Positions 50,641-58,569 of a stretch of DNA of 64,000 nt are shown here, piece after piece. The position numbers and the translations under genes were made by a program. The DNA lies in NCBI RefSeq assembly GCF_035474595.1, contig NZ_DATIND010000064.1:1-64000 (forward strand), written 5' to 3'. This stretch comes from Longimicrobium sp. (GTDB taxonomy: Bacteria; Gemmatimonadota; Gemmatimonadetes; Longimicrobiales; Longimicrobiaceae). Numbering within the stretch: position 1 is the stretch's first letter; every line of letters begins with the position of its first letter. Below the pieces are notes generated by a model, which did no database searches, had not been told where the DNA came from, and saw only the letters and a list, made by a program, of their open reading frames with translations.

Positions 50641-50678
50641 TCTGTGGGTCAGAGAGATGGAGGGGCAAGATGGCGAGC

Positions 50679-50945
50679 CTACTCCGGCTTCTCGCCGTCG
50701 CCGTCCTTTCCGGCGAGGCGCTGGAGATTGGTCCGCGTCTGCTCGATGACGCGGCGGGTGCGGTCGATCACCGCGCGCGTGCGGCTCAGGAGCGCATTCA
50801 CGGCGCGGTCGTGCTCGCTCCGCACGGCTTGCGTGGGCTCCGCGTTACCGCCGCGGGGGGAGGCGCCGCCCGCGCGGACCTTCTTCACCGCCTCCGCCAG
50901 CGACTCGCGGATGCGCGCGGCCTCTTCAACCGGGTCGTCCGACAT
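50679..50945 (-). CDS. 88-residue helical protein of unknown function
   Basis: It begins MSDDPVEEAARIRESLAEAV and has a long charged helix (LLSRTRAVIDRTRRVIEQTRTNLQRLAG) suited to a coiled coil. The family is unknown. The start overlaps the end of the histidine kinase gene by 20 bases, so it is likely translated from the same mRNA and may act with that kinase. Confidence 0.65.
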   Translation of the reverse strand: MSDDPVEEAARIRESLAEAVKKVRAGGASPRGGNAEPTQAVRSEHDRAVNALLSRTRAVIDRTRRVIEQTRTNLQRLAGKDGDGEKPE

Positions 50946-52836
50946 CGCCCTGCCGCTCGGCTGAGGGTGCGCCGCTCCGCGCCTCGGGCGGCGGCGAGGT
51001 GGGCTCGTCGCTGGCCGCGGCGGCGCGGTACGCCTGCATCCCCACGCGCTCGGACTGCCGCAGCAGCCGCGCCGCCACCGCGGCCGCCGCCTCGGCGCCC
51101 TCGCCGGGGGGACAGTGCGTGCGCACGGAGCTTTCCACCTCCTCGCGCAGCACCTCGAAGTCGCGCCGCAGCTCGGGCTCGGTCCACCCCAGGCGGCGGC
51201 GCTGCTCGGCGTGCAGCTCGGCCACGAAGCGCTGGATGCGGCTGCCGTCGCGCAGCAGCCGTGGCGTGTCCTCGGCCACCCCGCCCAGCACCACCATCGA
51301 CTGCGCCACGTCGGCCACCAGCGTGGCGGCGTGGTCCAGCAGGTCCACGGTGGTGGCGTCGCGCGCGCTCCGCAGCCGGGCGTCGCCGCGGATGCGGCGG
51401 ACGTACGCCTCCATTACGCCGTCCACGTGGCAGGTGAGGTCGCGCCCGGCCGCCTCGATGGCGTGCCCGCTGCGGCGCCGCGCCCGCTCGTCGCGCTCCA
51501 GGTCCACCTCGCTCTCCGGCGCCGCGGGAAGCCAGAGTGTGAAGCACGAGCCCCGGCCGGGCGACGAGCGGACCGTCACGTCGCCCCCCATCAGCCGGGA
51601 AAGGTGGCGGGCCACGGTCAGCCCCAGCCCCGCGCCCCCCTCGGTGCGCGTGTGCCCGGCGCTCCCCTGGCGGAAGGGCTCGAACATCTCGTCCAGCCGC
51701 CCGGGCTCGATCCCCACCCCCGTGTCCTCCACCTCGATGCAGGCCCACGGCCCGGGCCCGCTCACCCGCGCGCCGGGGTCCGCGCGCCCCGCCACGCCGC
51801 AGGTCACCCGCACCTGGCCGCCGCGCCCGGTGAACTTCACCGCGTTGGAAAGGAGGTGGTCCAGCACCTCGCCCACGCGCCCCACGTCGCCGACGAAGTA
51901 GCCGCGGCTGTCGCCGGGGCACTCGTTCGCCAGCGCCACCCCTTCCGCCGCGGCCGCGGTGCGGATGCGCCCCAGCGCCTCGTCCACCGCCTCGCGCACC
52001 GGGGCGCGCTCGCGGGCCACGGGCAGGCTCCCGGACTCGAGCCGCGCCAGGTCCAGCACCTGGTCCACCAGCGCCAGCAGCTGCGCGCTGGAGCCGCGGA
52101 TGCGGGCCATCTGCTCGCGCTGCTCCTCGGTCAGCGGCCCGGCGATCTCCACCTCCAGCAGGTCCACGTAGCCCAGCACCGCGTTCAGCGGCGTGCGCAT
52201 CTCGTGGCTCATGGCGGCCAGGAACTCGCTCTTGGCGCGGCTGGCCTCTTCGGCCTGGGCGCGGGCGCGCTCGGCGGCGCGGAAGAGGCGGGCGTTGTCG
52301 ATGGAGATGCCGGCGCGGCGGGCCAGGTCCTCGGCGACCGCCAGGTCCTCGTCGCCGTAGTGCTGCCCGGGTCCGCTCACGAAGGTGATGGCGCCCAGCA
52401 CGCTGCCGCGCGCCAGCATGGGCGCCACGATCACGGCGCCCATCCCCAGCGCCTGCAGCACGCGCCGGTGCTCGGAGTCGTGCGCCGCGGTGGTGAGCAT
52501 GTCCTCGCTCACGTCGGGGATCAGCTCGGCGCGGCGGGTGCGCATCACCACCGGCAGCCCCAGCGGGTCGTCGCGGTGCGGCGGCCATCCGCTCACCAGC
52601 CTGCGGGCCATGGGCTGGCGGGCGGGGTCGGGGTGCACCACGGCCACGCGGCGCATGGTGCCGTCCTCCTCCAGCAGGTCCACGATGCACCACCCGCCCA
52701 GCTGCGGCAGCGCCAGCTCGGCCACGCGCCCCAGCGTGGTCTCGTAGTCGAGCGAATCGGAGAGCACGCGGCTGGCCTCGGCGAGGTACGCCCCCGCCGG
52801 TTCCAGTGCCGCCGCCCCCCGCTCGCTCGCTCGCAT
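50926..52836 (-). CDS. GAF-domain sensor histidine kinase with RsbRD-like C-terminal domain
   Basis: This 636-residue protein has a GAF-type sensor domain at about residues 15-175. HisKA follows with the phospho-acceptor His at about residue 211 in AMSHEMRTPLNAVLGYVDL, and then an HATPase domain (LLSNAVKFTG, EDTGVGIEPG, GAGLGLTVA). The C-terminal helical domain (LLDHAATLVADVAQSMVV... RRRLGWTEPELRRDFEVL) matches the one in the kinase at 44766. ATG 52836 (MRASERG) is preferred to ATG 52908. No response regulator is nearby. Confidence 0.92.
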   Translation of the reverse strand: MRASERGAAALEPAGAYLAEASRVLSDSLDYETTLGRVAELALPQLGGWCIVDLLEEDGTMRRVAVVHPDPARQPMARRLVSGWPPHRDDPLGLPVVMRTRRAELIPDVSEDMLTTAAHDSEHRRVLQALGMGAVIVAPMLARGSVLGAITFVSGPGQHYGDEDLAVAEDLARRAGISIDNARLFRAAERARAQAEEASRAKSEFLAAMSHEMRTPLNAVLGYVDLLEVEIAGPLTEEQREQMARIRGSSAQLLALVDQVLDLARLESGSLPVARERAPVREAVDEALGRIRTAAAAEGVALANECPGDSRGYFVGDVGRVGEVLDHLLSNAVKFTGRGGQVRVTCGVAGRADPGARVSGPGPWACIEVEDTGVGIEPGRLDEMFEPFRQGSAGHTRTEGGAGLGLTVARHLSRLMGGDVTVRSSPGRGSCFTLWLPAAPESEVDLERDERARRRSGHAIEAAGRDLTCHVDGVMEAYVRRIRGDARLRSARDATTVDLLDHAATLVADVAQSMVVLGGVAEDTPRLLRDGSRIQRFVAELHAEQRRRLGWTEPELRRDFEVLREEVESSVRTHCPPGEGAEAAAAVAARLLRQSERVGMQAYRAAAASDEPTSPPPEARSGAPSAERQGDVGRPG

Positions 52837-53141
52837 CCGTGTCTCCCCGGGCACCGTGGCCCGCCCCCCCGGCGGCCATCCGCGCGACGAAAGGCAAGAC
52901 CCGTGCACGCTCCGGCGGGTGTTTTCCGGTGAGGAGCGGGATGGGTGGACGGATCCGCATCCCGCGCCGCGATGCTTCGGTCATCCTCCGGTGCGCCGGG
53001 ATCCGCCCGGACCCAGCCGGGACGGACGCGCGCAGCTTCCGCGTGACGGAATGGGCTTGAGTAGGCAGAATACTTGCTACCGCGTATATTGGCCGCCCTT
53101 CGGACGCACACGTACCCGGACCAGACGGATCGGAAGAAAAC
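52837..53141. other. Divergent promoter region between kinase and DEAD-like gene
   Basis: These 305 bases hold no gene. TATATT at 53085-53090 (just before GGCCGCCC) is a good -10 box for the + strand gene; a TTGAGT at 53057 is 22 bases away, too far for a normal -35. Confidence 0.45.
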
Positions 53142-54950
53142 ATGGCTTCGTTCAACGACCTCGGGCTTCGCGAGCCGCTGGTGATGGCGCTCGAGGAGGA
53201 GGGGATCGAGCACCCCACCGCGCTGCAGCAGGCCGCCATCCCCGTGCTGCGGCGCGAGGGGAACCTGGTGGCGCGCGCCTCCAGCGGCTCGGGGAAGACG
53301 CTCGCGTACGCGCTGGGCGTGCTGGACCGCATCGAGCCCCGCGCCTCGTCCGGCGGCGACGGCGAGGGTGAGGGCGAGGAGGGCGATGCCGGGGCGTCCG
53401 GCGAAGGGCAGGGAACGCGGGTGCTGGTGCTGGTTCCCACCGCCGAGGCGGCCGAGCACGCGGCGCTTTCCCTCGTTCCCATCGCCCATGCGGCCGACCT
53501 GGTGGTCACCGTCTCCGGGCCCGGCTGGGGCACCTCCGCGGGCGAGGCCGACGTCCTCGTCGCCACCCCCGCGCAGGTGATGGAGGCGGTCCGCACGTCC
53601 GGCGTGAAGCTCGACGCGGTCGAGGCCATCGTCATCGACGGGGCCAGCGACATCGAGGCGCTGGGCGGGTGGGAGCCGATGGAAACGCTGTTCGACAACG
53701 TGCCGCGCACCGCGCAGCGCGTGGTCATCACCACCACCTCCACCCCCGCGGTGCAGGACCTGATCGACCGCCGGGTGAAGCGCTCGGTGAAGTATCCCAC
53801 GCAGCCCGCCGTTCCCGACGCGGTGGAGGCGGCGACGACCGGCATGGTCGGCTACGTTCCCGTCAGCGAGCGCGAGAAGGTGGACACGGTCGCGCGGCTG
53901 CTGGGCGGCGCGGGGAACGGCGAGGCGCCGCCCACGCTGGTGTGCCGTACCGAGGAGCGGGCCGCGCAGGTAGCCGAGGCGCTGTCGCTGCGCGGCTTCC
54001 TGGTGGGGGATGGAGACGACGAGGACGCCGACGTGGTGGTCACCGGCTCGGCCGAGGGGCTGGACGGCGCGGGCACGGTGATCTCGTTCGACGTGCCGGG
54101 CGACGAAGAGGCGCTGCGCGCGCGCCATGGCGGCGAGCACACCGGCTTCGTGCTGGTGCAGCCGCGCGAGCTGCCGCACCTGCGCGAGATCGCGAAGCGC
54201 GCCGGCTTCGCCGCGAGCCCCGCGGGGATCACCGGCGAGCAGCACCCGGCGGCCGACGAGCTGCGCCGCTTCCGCCAGGAGATCCGCCGCGCCATCCGCG
54301 AGGAGGACGTGGGCGCGCAGATGCTGGTGCTGGAGCCGCTGTTCGAGGACTACACCGCCGCCGAGGTGGCCGCCGCCGCCGCCGCGCTGCTGCGCAAGCG
54401 CGCGCCCGTCCCCGCGGCCGAGCCGGCGCCCGCCGCCGCGCCGCGCGCCTCCGCGTCGTCCGCGGGCGCGCGCCTGCCGCTGCAGCGCGAGTCCACCTCC
54501 GGTGGGGCGCCCGCGCCGTTCACGCGCCTGTTCGTGGGCGTGGGCGAGCGCGACGGCATCCGCGCCGGCGACCTGGTGGGCGCCATCGCGGGCGAGGCCG
54601 ACATCCCCGGGAGCAGCGTGGGGAAGATCGACATCCGCGACACCTTCTCCATCGTCGAGGTGCCCGCCGACGCGGCGCAGCGGGTGATCGACGCGGTGAA
54701 CGGCACCACCATCAAGGGCCGCAGCGTGCGCGTGGACTACGACCGCGGCGGCGACCGCGCCCGCCGTCCGGGGGGCGGCACCGGCAGCACCGGCCCGCGC
54801 GGTGCGGGTCCGCGGGGCGGGGGCTTCCGCGGCGGCGGCGCGCGCGAGGGGGGCGGGCCCCCCTCCCGCGGCGGCCCGCGCGGCGGGGGCTTCGGGGGCG
54901 GCGGGGGCACGCGCCGCCCGCCCGTCCGCCGTCCTCCGCGCGACGAGTAG
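53142..54950 (+). CDS. DEAD-box-like protein with degenerate helicase motifs and DbpA RNA-binding domain
   Basis: This 602-residue protein keeps the Q-motif (GIEHPTALQQAAIP) and motif I ASSGSGKT (46-53). Motif II, DEAD in active helicases, is DGAS (166-169), the SAT motif is replaced by TTTSTP, and the HRxGRxGR motif is RARHGGEHTG. It may bind ATP but probably lacks normal unwinding. A DbpA-type RRM follows at about residues 463-535 (FTRLFVGVGERDGI... VRVDYDRGG), and then an RGG/Gly-rich tail. It may bind rRNA or ribosome intermediates as a scaffold or regulator. A -10 box lies 52 bases upstream. Confidence 0.85.
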   Translation: MASFNDLGLREPLVMALEEEGIEHPTALQQAAIPVLRREGNLVARASSGSGKTLAYALGVLDRIEPRASSGGDGEGEGEEGDAGASGEGQGTRVLVLVPTAEAAEHAALSLVPIAHAADLVVTVSGPGWGTSAGEADVLVATPAQVMEAVRTSGVKLDAVEAIVIDGASDIEALGGWEPMETLFDNVPRTAQRVVITTTSTPAVQDLIDRRVKRSVKYPTQPAVPDAVEAATTGMVGYVPVSEREKVDTVARLLGGAGNGEAPPTLVCRTEERAAQVAEALSLRGFLVGDGDDEDADVVVTGSAEGLDGAGTVISFDVPGDEEALRARHGGEHTGFVLVQPRELPHLREIAKRAGFAASPAGITGEQHPAADELRRFRQEIRRAIREEDVGAQMLVLEPLFEDYTAAEVAAAAAALLRKRAPVPAAEPAPAAAPRASASSAGARLPLQRESTSGGAPAPFTRLFVGVGERDGIRAGDLVGAIAGEADIPGSSVGKIDIRDTFSIVEVPADAAQRVIDAVNGTTIKGRSVRVDYDRGGDRARRPGGGTGSTGPRGAGPRGGGFRGGGAREGGGPPSRGGPRGGGFGGGGGTRRPPVRRPPRDE

Positions 54951-54968
54951 GTCGCGGATCGAACCGGG

Positions 54969-55011
54969 TGCGGCGACGCCCCCGCGCATGCCGCGCGGGG
55001 GCGTCGCCGCA
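54969..55011 (+). terminator. Terminator after the DEAD-like gene
   Basis: A perfect 19-bp stem (arms 54969-54987 and 54993-55011) has the loop ATGCC. It has a weak T tail but very high stability. Confidence 0.7.
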
Positions 55012-55090
55012 TCTCCATCTCCAGCGCCCGCCGGGGATTTCTGGACGTGAATCGCTCCGCCCGCTCGGGGGGAGCGGACGGAGCGTAGAA

Positions 55091-55115
55091 GGGCCGCGGC
55101 GCCGTGCCGCGGCCC
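55091..55115 (-). terminator. Terminator-like hairpin downstream of the Cys-rich peptide
   Basis: GGGCCGCGGC / GCCGCGGCCC, 10-bp arms around GCCGT, followed on the - strand by TTCTACGC. Confidence 0.55.
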
Positions 55116-55125
55116 CGCAGGGAAA

Positions 55126-55434
55126 TCACATGGGGCAGGGCGGGCAGGTGTCGTTGCAGCTGATTCCGCACGTGTCAAAGCAGGTGTTGACGCACGAGTC
55201 GCAGCTGGCCGCGCAGGTATTGGTTCCGCAGGTGTTGCACGTGCCGTTGCAGCTCGCGTCGCACGTGCCCAGGCACGACGCCACGCAGGTGTCGCAGGTG
55301 TTGCGGCAGGTGTCCGGACAGGTGTTGAACCGGGTGATGAACCCGCGCACGGTGCCGCGCTGCCCGGGCGCGTCGCTGGCGGTGCGGAAGCTTTCCACGG
55401 CCAGGTCTTCGATGCTGAGCTTCATCTTGTTCAT
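55126..55434 (-). CDS. Cys-rich precursor peptide with pinensin-like leader
   Basis: This 102-residue peptide has the leader MNKMKLSIEDLAVESFRTAS (the LxIEDLxVESF pattern) and a core with 17 Cys, mostly on a four-residue period. Nearly every Cys follows Thr or Ser (NTC, DTC, GTC, ASC). It is a sister of the peptide at 12332 and differs in using Cx2C and Cx4C breaks. GAGGAG lies 8 bases before the ATG. No modifying enzyme or exporter is adjacent. Confidence 0.78.
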   Translation of the reverse strand: MNKMKLSIEDLAVESFRTASDAPGQRGTVRGFITRFNTCPDTCRNTCDTCVASCLGTCDASCNGTCNTCGTNTCAASCDSCVNTCFDTCGISCNDTCPPCPM

Positions 55435-55722
55435 GGTCTCGCTCCTCGGGGGTAGAGTGGGCTTCACGCCGTCTGCGGCGAGCGGCGACGGACCGGTACC
55501 GGTGCCGCTGACGTGAACGATCACCCCGCCGGAGCAGGTGCGCGACCAGATTGTGACGAACCGCCGGGGCCGCAGGATGAGACGATGTGTGGGTTGACGG
55601 TGCATGCGGCGCCGCGGCGCGGGCGGGGCAGGGAAGGGGGATGAAGAGACCGGCCGCCCTCGCGACGGGATCGCGGGACGGCCGGCGAAGCGCCCCGCAG
55701 GGCGCGGACGAGAAGTTGGGGA

Positions 55723-55887
55723 TCAGTACGGCCGCGGCTTGGTGCAGCAGCGCTCCGGGTCCGACACGCTGGGGCAGATCGAGTCGCAACTCCATCCGCT
55801 CGATCCGAACCCCAGCGCCATGGCCTCGGCGCTCGCCTCGAAGGAATCGACCTTCAGCTGGTCCAGCTTCAGCGACAGCTTCTGCAT
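55723..55887 (-). CDS. Small peptide with pinensin-like leader and short Cys core
   Basis: This 54-residue peptide begins MQKLSLKLDQLKVDSFEASA, the same LxLxxLxVxSF leader, followed by a core with four Cys (GWSCDSICPSVSDPERCCTK). The core is shorter and not periodic, so it is probably a different product type. GGAGG lies 7 bases before the ATG. It lies upstream of the 55126 peptide on the same strand, 288 bases away. Confidence 0.72.
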   Translation of the reverse strand: MQKLSLKLDQLKVDSFEASAEAMALGFGSSGWSCDSICPSVSDPERCCTKPRPY

Positions 55888-56098
55888 GGTGTCCTCCGGC
55901 GGTGGGGGGGGGTGGCGCCCGGAGGCGGGGAGGGTGAGGCTCCCGCGCGGCGCCACATGCGGAAGGTGCGACGGATCGCCCCCATCCGGAGCCGGCGTGG
56001 GACGAGCGGAGGGAGATGGAGGACGAGCCGCTCGAAGCTCCCGTCAGGTGTGATACCTGATCCGGGAGATTGCTTCCATATCCGCACTGCACCTGTCC

Positions 56099-56280
56099 GA
56101 CGTCATCCTGAGTCGAACACCGCGATGCGCGTGACCACGGAGGATGAAAGGCGATCGGTCGTGAGCGCCGATGCCACGGAATGAGCGGATCAGCCTCGCG
56201 CAGTTTGCGAGGCTTCCCGTAGTTGTTGCTGCGACTTCATCAGTCGCCGGTGACCGGCTGCGCCCGGAACTTTCCATTCA
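56099..56280 (-). repeat. Dispersed repeat A, copy 5 (inverted, extended)
   Basis: It runs from GACGTCATCCTGAGTCGAACACCG to AACTTTCCATTCA. The central part GCCTCGCGCAGTTTGCGAGGC matches copy 4. It lies between the small peptide and the SRPBCC gene. Confidence 0.8.
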
Positions 56281-56329
56281 GCGCCTGCAGACGGCCACTC
56301 GGCGGCGGCGCAGCAGCGGGGGCGGGCGG

Positions 56330-57091
56330 TCACCCGGCATCGTCCGCGGATTCCCCGCCGCCGGCGAGGGGCGCGGTGGCGGCGGCCGTCTCGCCGGTCT
56401 CCAGCATCTGCCGGAAGCGGCGCAGGTCGCCGCGCACCATCTCCTTCGGCGCGTCGTGGAACACGCTGGCGATGGCGTCGCCGATCACGCCGCCGGGCGG
56501 GTCGAACTCCACGAAGTAGCGCACCTCCGTCTGCCGGCCGTCGCTTCCCGCGGGGAGGAACTGCACCCAGCCGCGGTTCGGCAGCTCCGAGCCGGGGAGC
56601 GACTCCCACGCGATCAGCTCGCCCGGGCGGTCCTCCACCACCTCGCTCTCCCACGTCCACGAGCGCCCCATCGGCCCCGTGGCGGTCCAGCGCGAGCGAA
56701 CCGGATCGAGCACGTCCACGCGCGAGATGCGGTCCATGTAGCGCGGCGCCTGCGCGAAGTCGCGCCACGCCGCGTAGGCCTCGTCCGCCGCGCGGTTCAC
56801 GGTGATCGAGGCGTTCACGCTCACCCCCGGCTCCTCCTCCGCCGCCAGCCGCCCGCGAGACGGCGCCGCGTCCGCCGTATCGACGCCGGCCGCGTCGTAG
56901 ACGAAGCAGTGGCCAGAGGCGCCGCGCGCCACCAGCCACGCGCCCGCCAGCCCCATCAGCGCGCCGCCCACGCCTCTCTGCCGCGCGCCGAGCAGCGCCA
57001 GCCCCGCGCCGCCCGCCAGCGAGACCAGGCGCTCGTTCCTGCCCACGTTCACCCGCCGGCCCAGCCGCAGCCGTTCCGCGATTTCCGCCAC
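56330..57091 (-). CDS. SRPBCC (START-like) domain protein with membrane N-terminus
   Basis: This 253-residue protein has an N-terminal segment with two short hydrophobic stretches (LVSLAGGAGLALLGARQ, ALMGLAGAWLVARG). An SRPBCC ligand-binding fold follows at about residues 90-225 (VNASITVNRAADEAYAAWRDFAQAPRYM... GWVQFLPAGSDGRQTEVRYFVEF). This two-part build is common in DUF2892/SRPBCC proteins that may bind lipids. The start is GTG 57091 with GGAGGGAG upstream. Confidence 0.82.
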   Translation of the reverse strand: MAEIAERLRLGRRVNVGRNERLVSLAGGAGLALLGARQRGVGGALMGLAGAWLVARGASGHCFVYDAAGVDTADAAPSRGRLAAEEEPGVSVNASITVNRAADEAYAAWRDFAQAPRYMDRISRVDVLDPVRSRWTATGPMGRSWTWESEVVEDRPGELIAWESLPGSELPNRGWVQFLPAGSDGRQTEVRYFVEFDPPGGVIGDAIASVFHDAPKEMVRGDLRRFRQMLETGETAAATAPLAGGGESADDAG

Positions 57092-57238
57092 GTTCGTCTC
57101 CCTCCGTAAGAGGCCCTTTTCGCTCCGTCCGGTGTGCAATCTCCGCGCCCCGTCAGGCGTCACGATCAGCGGCGCGCGCCCGGAACGCAAGCGCGGCGGA
57201 GATCGGCGAACGGATTGGATGGGGATCGAAAAGAAGGT

Positions 57239-57312
57239 CTCACACGGAGAGAACGGAGGGAGCGGAGGAACGGCGGTGCGGTTCCGCTTTCCCTCCGTTC
57301 CCTCCGTGTGAT
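57239..57312. repeat. CACACGGAG inverted minisatellite (family G)
   Basis: CACACGGAG(A)GAACGGAGGGAGCGGAG on the left is mirrored by TTCCCTCCGTTCCCTCCGTGTG on the right. It lies between ctaA, read from the - strand, and the SRPBCC gene. Confidence 0.75.
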
Positions 57313-57343
57313 CCACCGATTCGCGGAAACCGCACGAGCGGGA

Positions 57344-58387
57344 TCAACCGGCGGACGGCGCGAATTCCGGGCGCCCGGCCGCGGCGGGGACGAGGGATTC
57401 TGCGGGGGCGAGCGCGGAGGCGGCGGTGCACACCAGCACGATCCATACGGCGTCGGCCAGGAGGAGGTGGACGAGCTGCATCCACACCGGCGCCAGCATG
57501 GCCACGTTGAACACGCCGGCCATGATCTGCGCGGCGAAGAGCGCGACCAGGCGCCGCGACAGCGCCGCCGTCTCCGCGCCGGGGCGCATCCGCCGCGCCA
57601 GGACGCCGGCCAGCATCACGTACAGCGCGGTGGCGATGGCAACGATGGGGTGGACGATGCGCAGCCGCTCCAGGAAGGTGGCCGCGGCGGGAAGATCGAT
57701 CCCCACGTGCGCCTTGGGATACAGCGTGTCGCCCAGCGCGGTGATGGCGCCGGTGGTGCCCACGGCGATCGTGGCGGCGACGGCGCCCAGCATCACCCAG
57801 GCGAGCGCACCCTGCCCGCGCAGACGCGGCGCCGCGCGGCCCGACGCCAGCCACGCGGTCAGCGTCAGCGAGCCCAGGAGGAGGAAGGTGTTCACCAGGT
57901 GCAGCGCCATCATCCAGATGCGCGCGGTGGAGCGGTTGTCCGCCACCAGGTCCAGCTTCACCAGCGCCGCGCCCACCAGCGCCTCCGTCACCAGGAAGAA
58001 GAGGGAGACGGCGGCCGCGCGGCGCACCGGGCTCGCCTTCGCGTACAGCTTCCACGCGAGCCACGCCAGGGCGACGACCAGCGGCGTGTCGACCCCCGTC
58101 ATCAGCCGGTGCGTGAGCTCGATGAGGGTGTGGACGGAGGGCGACTGGGGGATGACCTGCCCGTTGCACGCCGGCCAGTGGTTGCCGCACCCCGCGCCCG
58201 AGCCCGAGGCGCGCACGAACGCGCCCCAGACGACCACGCCCACGTTCCAGGCGAGAACGCCCCACGCGTAGCGGGCAAAGCGGCGGAGAGGCTGGGATTG
58301 CTGCACGGGATGCGGAACGCGCGTTGCGTGGTCGGAGTGCACGGCCGGCGAGCGGGGACGATAAACCTCCGCGCCCGCGGCACGCAA
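57344..58387 (-). CDS. ctaA: Haem A synthase (COX15/CtaA family)
   Basis: This protein of about 347 residues has eight membrane spans. The first span leads to FVRASGSGAGCGNHWPACNGQ, with the conserved Cys-containing loop. A haem-ligand His lies in ELTHRLMTGVDTP, and paired ligands near MMALHLVNTFLLLG, LRIVHPIVAIATALYVM and WMQLVHLLLADAVW. It converts haem O to haem A for cytochrome oxidase. The listed start is a TTG; GTG codons at 58342 and 58306 are equally plausible. It is divergent from ctaB. Confidence 0.9.
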   Translation of the reverse strand: MRAAGAEVYRPRSPAVHSDHATRVPHPVQQSQPLRRFARYAWGVLAWNVGVVVWGAFVRASGSGAGCGNHWPACNGQVIPQSPSVHTLIELTHRLMTGVDTPLVVALAWLAWKLYAKASPVRRAAAVSLFFLVTEALVGAALVKLDLVADNRSTARIWMMALHLVNTFLLLGSLTLTAWLASGRAAPRLRGQGALAWVMLGAVAATIAVGTTGAITALGDTLYPKAHVGIDLPAAATFLERLRIVHPIVAIATALYVMLAGVLARRMRPGAETAALSRRLVALFAAQIMAGVFNVAMLAPVWMQLVHLLLADAVWIVLVCTAASALAPAESLVPAAAGRPEFAPSAG

Positions 58388-58505
58388 GTGCTTGGGCGCG
58401 AAGGCCTTCGCCTCCCATCCCTCCGTCGTGGGGAGATGCCCGACGGCGCGTGGGGAAGGCTACGGACGCGCGCCGCCGCGGGGTGGCGAAGGCGGTGGCG
58501 GGGGT

Positions 58506-58513
58506 TATATTTG
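58506..58513 (+). promoter_or_regulatory. TATATTTG -10/-7-type box upstream of ctaB
   Basis: TATATTTG preceded by GGGGT, 57 bases before the ctaB ATG. It fits both a sigma-70 -10 and the FCB-type TAnnTTTG box. No -35 is visible. Confidence 0.45.
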
Positions 58514-58569
58514 CCTCCTTTCAGGCGGACCGCACCCCGCGCGCCCGCCGGAACCCGTTGGTGGACCCG

